Part shown: positions 60,901 through 64,000 of the stretch, one piece after another
Layout of the letters: every line of letters begins with the position of its first letter
Numbering within the stretch: the first letter of the stretch is position 1
DNA from: Odontesthes bonariensis
Lineage: Eukaryota; Chordata; Actinopteri; Atheriniformes; Atherinopsidae
NCBI RefSeq assembly: GCF_027942865.1
Contig: NC_134510.1
Coordinates: 33,912,663 to 33,976,662, forward strand
Reading direction: 5' to 3'
DNA: 64,000 nt
Position numbers and translations under genes: made by a program
Notes under the pieces: model-generated
The model's database searches: none
What the model was told of the DNA's origin: nothing
What the model saw: the letters and a program-made list of their open reading frames with translations, nothing else

Positions 60901-62953
60901 ATCAGAGGCCTCCTTTCTCTCCCCCCTGCGGCGATGTCTGCGACACTGTCTGCGGTGAGTTACAATTTTGAGGAGGTGCACCAGAGTGTCTGCGTAGTGT
61001 CTGCGTAGGGGGGGGGGCATGTCTGCGTACATACGCAGACGACCTGGTTTCCGACCATAAACCGCCCTTCACACCACCGGGGACAGAGGAAGCAGAGAGA
61101 CCCGCGGTCGGACAGGAATCCACCTGGCGGAGAGCGAACACACTCTCCGCCAGGTGGAGAGTGGAAATCAGCCGGCAGAGCGATCATGTCCACGTCGGGG
61201 CTCTTGATGATCGCTCTGCCGGCTGATTTCAGGGCAACCATCCCGCGGTGTGTCCGCTCTCCGCCAGGTGGATTCCCCCTGAGTGTCCGCACCGCAGGGA
61301 GCTGAACACGGCGGGATGGCTCCGGCTGATTTCACCAGAGAGGAGGCAGGCGGACAGGGAGGCACAGACACAAGTTCCGACCGCAGGTCTCTCTGCTTCC
61401 TCTGTCCCCGTAACATTTGAAACTTTTCAGGTGAGAAAGTAGTCGTTTAGATCCCCAACGTGTTGAAAACCTGACAAAATACCGGCTGTTTACCATTTTG
61501 TTCCGACGAATTCGGCGCTGCTAAAGCTAGCCGCAGTGAGCAACGCACTTCCGGTTATTTTGACAAAATAAAATACCCGTTGCCTTTTATCATAGGGAAA
61601 GCCATTACGTGCTGTTGTTTTGAAAACAGGAAGTGAACCTACCCTCGTTGTAGCTAGCTTGAAACTGCGGTTTTGACAGGAAATGCCGGGTTGCTGCCGT
61701 CCTGCAGTGCTTCTGTCTCGGCTTGTATGGTGTCGCGGGGCAACTGATTTGTCACTCACAAAACAAGTTAAATTGTCGCTAGATTCAGCCAGATTGAGCC
61801 CGAAAGTCGCTAAATCGCTAGATTATTTTTTTTTGTCGCCAGAGATGGCCAAAAGTCGCTAAATCTAGCGACAAAGTCGCTAAATTGGCAACATGGCACA
61901 ACACTTGTGACGTCGCACGGAAGCCCCGCCCCCTGTCTGGAATTCCAGGAAGGTTTCCTAGCGGCAAATTCAAAATCGCAAATTTCATGCGTTTATGAAA
62001 TGTTTTGGTGTAGAGTCCAATGATCATTATTGTTCCTCTGTGTATGTATTATCATTATGTGTTGGGTGTAGTGTCAGCTTTCTGTAGGCCTTTAATAACT
62101 AAGCAACGAACTTTATGTGCATTGTGAGTACTCTATAATCTATCTCTTGGCCTGGTTTTACCTCTCAGGCAACATAAACGCTGTGCATTGGTGAAAGTTG
62201 CAGAGGCTAAAACACCACAGAATGATTAATAAAGCTGCCTTGAACTTTATTTATTTTATGCCCCGTTTAAAAAGCACCAATCTGCTACAGTGTTAAAAGC
62301 AGCTGCCTAACTGTTAAGTCAGAAAGTTATTGGTCAGGTCAACCCTTTGAACTCTTTGACATATTCCTTAAACTTGTCTTTTGCAGGTTTTAGAGGTTTT
62401 GAACGGTGCATTGACCACAGAAGTGTTGACATTTATCAAATGTTCTGCAGAAAATTGCTTTGAAGTGTCTGACGGTATATACAAGATGGGCGTTGTCACA
62501 TCACTAATTTGCTAGTTTATAAGCCTCATGTTTTTTATTTGCCAGTCTCCATCTTGGGTGTTTAAAACCATAAGTAATGTGCATAGGATGGATACTGACT
62601 AGAAAACACTGTACAAGATTTGCTGATGCATTTCACATTAAGGAAGATGCTTGTAGACCCGACTGCTCAGTGTTATCCTATGTGCTGTAAAAGTTTGAAT
62701 TTAAGGAACAGATTTACACACAAAAAAACTTTGGGACAAAATGAGCTCCATACATTTGCAGACTGAACTGACACAGAGCTTTGACTGTGCCTCCCCTTCA
62801 GGCTTCTGATGAGAAGCTGTGAGTTGACGGCATACATTTACATATGGGACCACTTCCGCCTGGTGGAGCTGCCCTGGGACTCTGCCTGGACCTGGTGGCT
62901 CACCTTCTTGGGAGTAGACTTGGGCTACTACTGGGTCCATCGCTTCGCTCACG
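48859..62953 (+). CDS. agmo: Alkylglycerol monooxygenase (AGMO/TMEM195), first three exons, 3' part beyond the window
   Basis: AGMO is an ER-membrane di-iron enzyme of the fatty acid hydroxylase superfamily. With tetrahydrobiopterin and O2 it oxidises the ether bond of alkylglycerols, giving a fatty aldehyde and glycerol. Coding exons seen: 48859-48978, 58457-58587 and 62802-62953; together 134 codons plus one base. The order 'VSRGFRAMFSMLTPNESSF', 'EEVPQYV', 'DGLTSISAGMISRLPA', 'AYIYIWDHFRL', 'LPWDSAWTWWLTFLGVDLGY' matches the mammalian N-terminal third. HRFAH (H130, H134) is the first HxxxH pair of the eight-histidine iron site. Intron phases are 0, 2 and 1. The chosen ATG has A at -3 and G at +4. 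The remaining His residues and C terminus lie past the right edge. Confidence 0.95.
49130..51150 (-). mobile_element. L2/CR1-like LINE 3' part, minus strand, split by a hAT element
   Basis: Read on the minus strand, 51147-50857 gives the reverse-transcriptase segment 'LSLKPNYQVRNLGVILDSDL', then '...SSRLDYCNGLLTG' to the junction at 50770. After removing the hAT insertion the protein resumes at 49672 with 'AAARVLTTTRKYDHISPVLR', then 'SLHWLPVAQRIDFKTALLVY' and 'MFKSRLKTVLFSCAYDT' (end at 49287). The 3' tail 'gcacaattcg..caattcaaagtgctttaca' lies at 49150-49185. Internal stops show that it is dead, and it is 5'-truncated. Confidence 0.8.
49673..50761. mobile_element. Non-autonomous hAT-type transposon inside the LINE, 1089 bp
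   Basis: The ends CAGTGGCGGTTGGT and ACCAGCCGCCACTG are inverted repeats (one mismatch), and the flanks GTTCTGGA (49665-49672 and 50762-50769) form a perfect 8-bp target duplication, the hallmark of hAT insertion. No transposase frame is present. Inside are a short LINE-type tail ('agtcaagtcaagtcagcttt', about 50183-50202) and a diverged tandem duplication of about 140 bp (50390-50520 and 50533-50670). Confidence 0.88.
51499..52155. mobile_element. hAT-like non-autonomous element, 657 bp
   Basis: The ends CATTGGCGTAGCCA and TGGCTACGCCATTG are near-perfect inverted repeats. The motif 'gggtgtgcc' is repeated next to both ends (for example 51529, 51549, 52091), a pattern typical of transposase-binding subterminal repeats. 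No transposase frame is present and no clean target duplication remains, so the superfamily is inferred from the end sequence. Confidence 0.7.
52208..53320 (-). mobile_element. Tc1-like transposon with internal deletion, minus strand
   Basis: The left end 'cagtaatgtgcaaaagtctt' follows TA; the right end 'cttttgcacgggact' is degraded. The minus strand encodes the N-terminal DNA-binding part ('VEDRRRSVRPKELSTADEQD', 'SLIRNGLHGRVAVKKPFLRK', 52582-52920) and directly after it the C-terminal part ('PPQSPELNITEAVWDHVGRE', 'RQPTSKEELWDVLQEAW', 52245-52631). The middle, which carries the two catalytic aspartates, is missing. The frame at 52616-53140 on the other strand is a shadow. Confidence 0.85.
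53321..55779. other. Intron sequence without recognised features
   Basis: Includes a 16-base A-run near 53505. Frames at 54601-54837, 54707-55060 and 55069-55353 show no family features. Confidence 0.5.
55780..55890 (+). repeat. Irregular TTGAATTTTTTT tandem repeat
   Basis: About six imperfect copies of a 15-18-base unit built from 'aagttgaatttttt' and 'ccactgaatttttt'. Confidence 0.8.
56619..57594 (+). repeat. 19-bp minisatellite, 51 full copies, no indels
   Basis: The unit GATTTAGCATCGTACATTA starts at 56619 and keeps exact 19-bp phase to 57588, where a 7-base partial copy ends the array. All differences between units are substitutions. The commonest is CG to CA within 'catcgtac', plus one TG, which fits decay of methylated CpG. 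Other variants are an A/C change in 'attag/attcg', a GTTTT form and a TATATTA form. Shared runs of variants suggest block duplication. It lies in agmo intron 1 and contains stops in all frames. Confidence 0.98.
58457..58587 (+). CDS. agmo: agmo exon 2
   Basis: The acceptor is 'gtgtgtgcag|gcc'. It encodes ATPFFVGLMVLEMVVGALKT, the first predicted membrane segment, then GGSVVTVSDGLTSISAGMIS and RLP. The donor is 'cccggc|gtgagt'. It ends with two bases of the Ala codon that exon 3 completes. Confidence 0.95.
58818..59402 (-). mobile_element. L2/CR1-like LINE 3' fragment, minus strand
   Basis: The minus-strand frame 59401-59027 reads 'KKVEHISPALRSLHWLPVHQ', 'RIDFKVLMLVYKALNGPGPK', 'SGSGLLSVPRVRTRHGEAAF', 'SFYTPHVWNKLPESLRSAET', 'LFKSRLKTHLFSAAFE': the C-terminal end of ORF2, less decayed than the copy at 49130-51150. 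The tail carries 'tttatttgtatagcacaatt' and a GCAAG repeat at 58818-58833. Strongly 5'-truncated. Confidence 0.85.
59573..59974. mobile_element. TTAA-bounded MITE (piggyBac-like), about 400 bp
   Basis: TTAA at 59573 and 59971 bound inverted ends, AGCTATGGTAGGTAATCCT on the left and, reversed, AGGCATGGTTGGTAATCCT on the right. TTAA duplication is the signature of piggyBac-type insertion. The interior is non-coding and holds a perfect 16-bp hairpin (59781-59796 and 59802-59817). Confidence 0.7.
59781..59817. repeat. Perfect 16-bp stem, 5-base loop
   Basis: CCAATCCGAGATCAGC, loop GGGAC, then GCTGATCTCGGATTGG. It lies within the TTAA-bounded element. Confidence 0.95.
61078..61410. repeat. Nested inverted-repeat (fold-back) cluster
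   Basis: Outer arms of 34 bases with one mismatch (61078-61111 and 61377-61410; core GACAGAGGAAGCAGAGAGAC and inverse) enclose a perfect 24-bp arm pair (61164-61187 and 61207-61230; core CAGCCGGCAGAGCGATCAT) and three copies of CCACCTGGCGGAGAG in both orientations (61120, 61143 reversed, 61258 reversed). The whole can fold into branched hairpins. Confidence 0.9.
61775..61882. repeat. Repeated GTCGCTA motif with one inverted copy
   Basis: GTCGCTA occurs at 61775, 61806, 61855 and 61876, and inverted (TAGCGAC) at 61866. Similar motif clusters sit near the ends of some fish DNA transposons. Family unknown. Confidence 0.7.
62802..62953 (+). CDS. agmo: agmo exon 3
   Basis: The acceptor is 'ctccccttcag|gct'. 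It completes Ala84 and encodes LLMRSCELTAYIYIWDHFRL, VELPWDSAWTWWLTFLG and VDLGYYWVHRFAH, a membrane-associated region ending in the first HxxxH of the di-iron centre. The donor is 'cac|g gtatga' after one extra base (phase 1), which would complete Glu as in mammals. Confidence 0.95.
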
Positions 62954-63470
62954 GTATGACACACTGATATTCAGAGCCGGAAAATCAGGGTGGAACTGTG
63001 GGTATTATTTCACCAAATCCTGACAATTTAGCACTTATGATGTAAGACATTTCTGCACGCGTTCACAGGGACGTCATTTAGTCATTTTCAGTCGACATTT
63101 GCAGCAGTGCAAAGCAGGAATTGACCTCCATCCCGTAGTACTCGCTCCGAGTTGAAACTCTTTCCTCACTTTTTACCATCTCCTGCTGCTGTTGCCGTGT
63201 CTCTCAGTAATATACACAGACAGGATAGATTGATATGAACCCCAAGGTATTGTTTTGCCTGGGTGTCCAGAGTTACAGTACCACAGAAAGAAGGCTAAGC
63301 TTTGATGTTTCTCTGTTTCATTAGAGCAGCATACGTCTAATTATCTGGCACTACAGAATAATAATGAATAATAAGAAATAACTTACATGGAGGTGTTTTG
63401 CATACTGAGTGCATCATTTGGTCATTTTTGGCTCAGAGTGGGAGTTCAATTGTGTTCTTCTGGATATGTA
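62954..63470 (+). other. agmo intron 3, left part
   Basis: No repeat or exon is recognised before the Tc1-like element. Confidence 0.6.
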
Positions 63471-64000
63471 CAGGTGCTGGTCAACGAATTAGAATAATTT
63501 GAAATAGTGCAATCATTAAATTCTTTGAATGCATTTTTTGTGCAGAAAGCAAATCAGGTGTTCACCGCACCTGTCCTACTCGTTAGACTAATCACAGAAC
63601 TCGTTACCTGTAAAAAATTTGCTCAGCTGATCTTTCCAAAAGGCCCATTTAGGCCATTTAACTGTGACACTGTTGTTTTATTGAATTAGAATAATGGAGA
63701 AACCGTTTTATTGAATTAGAATAATTTTTATTATAATTAGAATCATCACTTTCTCAGTATTTTGTGGCTGCCCCCTTGGCTTGTATGACTGCCTGAAGTC
63801 TCCGCGGCATCGATTTGACCAGCTTGTCGCAAGTTTCCGCACTCACAGCTTCCCAGGCAGTGGCGATGTTCTGCTTCAGTTGGTCCAGCATAGTAGGCTT
63901 TCTGTCGCGAATTTTCCGCTTGACGATGGCCCAAAGGTTTTCAATGACATTGAGGTCAGGCGAGTTGGCCGGCCATGCCAAAACTTCAAGCTGTTTTTTA
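63471..64000 (-). mobile_element. Tc1-like transposon, cut by the window edge, minus strand
   Basis: It begins with CAGGTGCTGGTCAACGAATT after TA at 63469-63470. The minus strand from the right edge to 63754 encodes the transposase C terminus: 'WPANSPDLNVIENLWAIVKR', 'KIRDRKPTMLDQLKQNIATA', 'SMPRRLQAVIQAKGAATKY'. The SPDLNVIENLW block contains the third catalytic acidic residue. 'GAATTAGAATAA' is repeated at 63484, 63684 and 63713, as in Tc1 elements with direct repeats inside their ends. The frame is open as far as seen; the rest is outside the window. Confidence 0.88.

Larger units (their letters stand above)
60142..62095. mobile_element. TTAA-bounded composite element (piggyBac-like), about 1.95 kb
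   Basis: TTAAAGGCCTACAGAA at 60142-60157 and its exact inverse TTCTGTAGGCCTTTAA at 62080-62095 form perfect 16-bp ends starting with TTAA. No transposase frame is seen. The inside is a mosaic that includes the inverted-repeat cluster at 61078-61410 and repeated GTCGCTA motifs at 61775-61882, which suggests other elements have inserted into it. Confidence 0.65.
58588..62801 (+). other. agmo intron 2
   Basis: 4214 bp, GT-AG. It contains a minus-strand LINE fragment, two TTAA-bounded elements and a dense set of inverted repeats, listed separately. Confidence 0.85.

Overview
The window looks like a stretch of teleost fish nuclear DNA, probably a ray-finned fish of the percomorph type (that last step is inference). 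The evidence is split genes with GT-AG introns, fish-type L2/CR1-like and Rex/RTE-like retrotransposon pieces, Tc1/mariner, hAT, pogo and TTAA-target (piggyBac-like) elements, and tRNA-derived SINEs. Only two protein genes are well supported, both on the + strand, plus one tRNA gene. Most open reading frames here are chance frames, transposon debris or antisense shadows.

Layout. Positions 1-35500 are a long intergenic stretch upstream of the first gene. It holds repeats, several short non-autonomous DNA transposons (12031-12455, 21299-22216, 22498-22940), a tRNA-Ser(AGA) gene (23413-23494), a purine-rich block (about 4950-5720) and scattered candidate regulatory sequence. From 35972 to 43769 lies meox2 (mesenchyme homeobox 2, also called Gax) in three exons. 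It encodes 316 residues with a His-rich N-terminal half and an Antp-class homeodomain split by an intron after homeodomain position 44. Its flanks hold a MEF2-type/TATA-like promoter element, two short upstream ORFs and a 3' UTR with an exact miR-130/301 seed match. About 5.1 kb downstream of the meox2 stop, agmo (alkylglycerol monooxygenase) starts at 48859. Its first three coding exons (48859-48978, 58457-58587, 62802-62953) are in the window and the rest lies past the right edge. The meox2-agmo order and orientation match the MEOX2-AGMO arrangement known from human chromosome 7.

The agmo introns are the most eventful part. Intron 1 holds a 3' fragment of an antisense L2-like LINE split by a 1089-bp hAT-type element with an intact 8-bp target duplication. 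It also has a second hAT-like element, an internally deleted Tc1-like element, and a 19-bp minisatellite of 51 full copies without a single indel (56619-57594). Intron 2 holds another antisense LINE fragment, two neighbouring elements bounded by TTAA, and a dense cluster of nested inverted repeats (61078-61410). A further Tc1-like element begins at 63471, in intron 3, and runs off the window.

The two genes are neighbours but not a functional unit. meox2 encodes a nuclear transcription factor of muscle, vessel and mesenchyme. agmo encodes an ER-membrane, tetrahydrobiopterin-dependent di-iron enzyme that cleaves ether lipids. I did not find a convincing new coding system. The most unusual structures are the in-register minisatellite, the nested transposon cluster, the inverted-repeat cluster and a tRNA gene abutting a retroelement-like tail.
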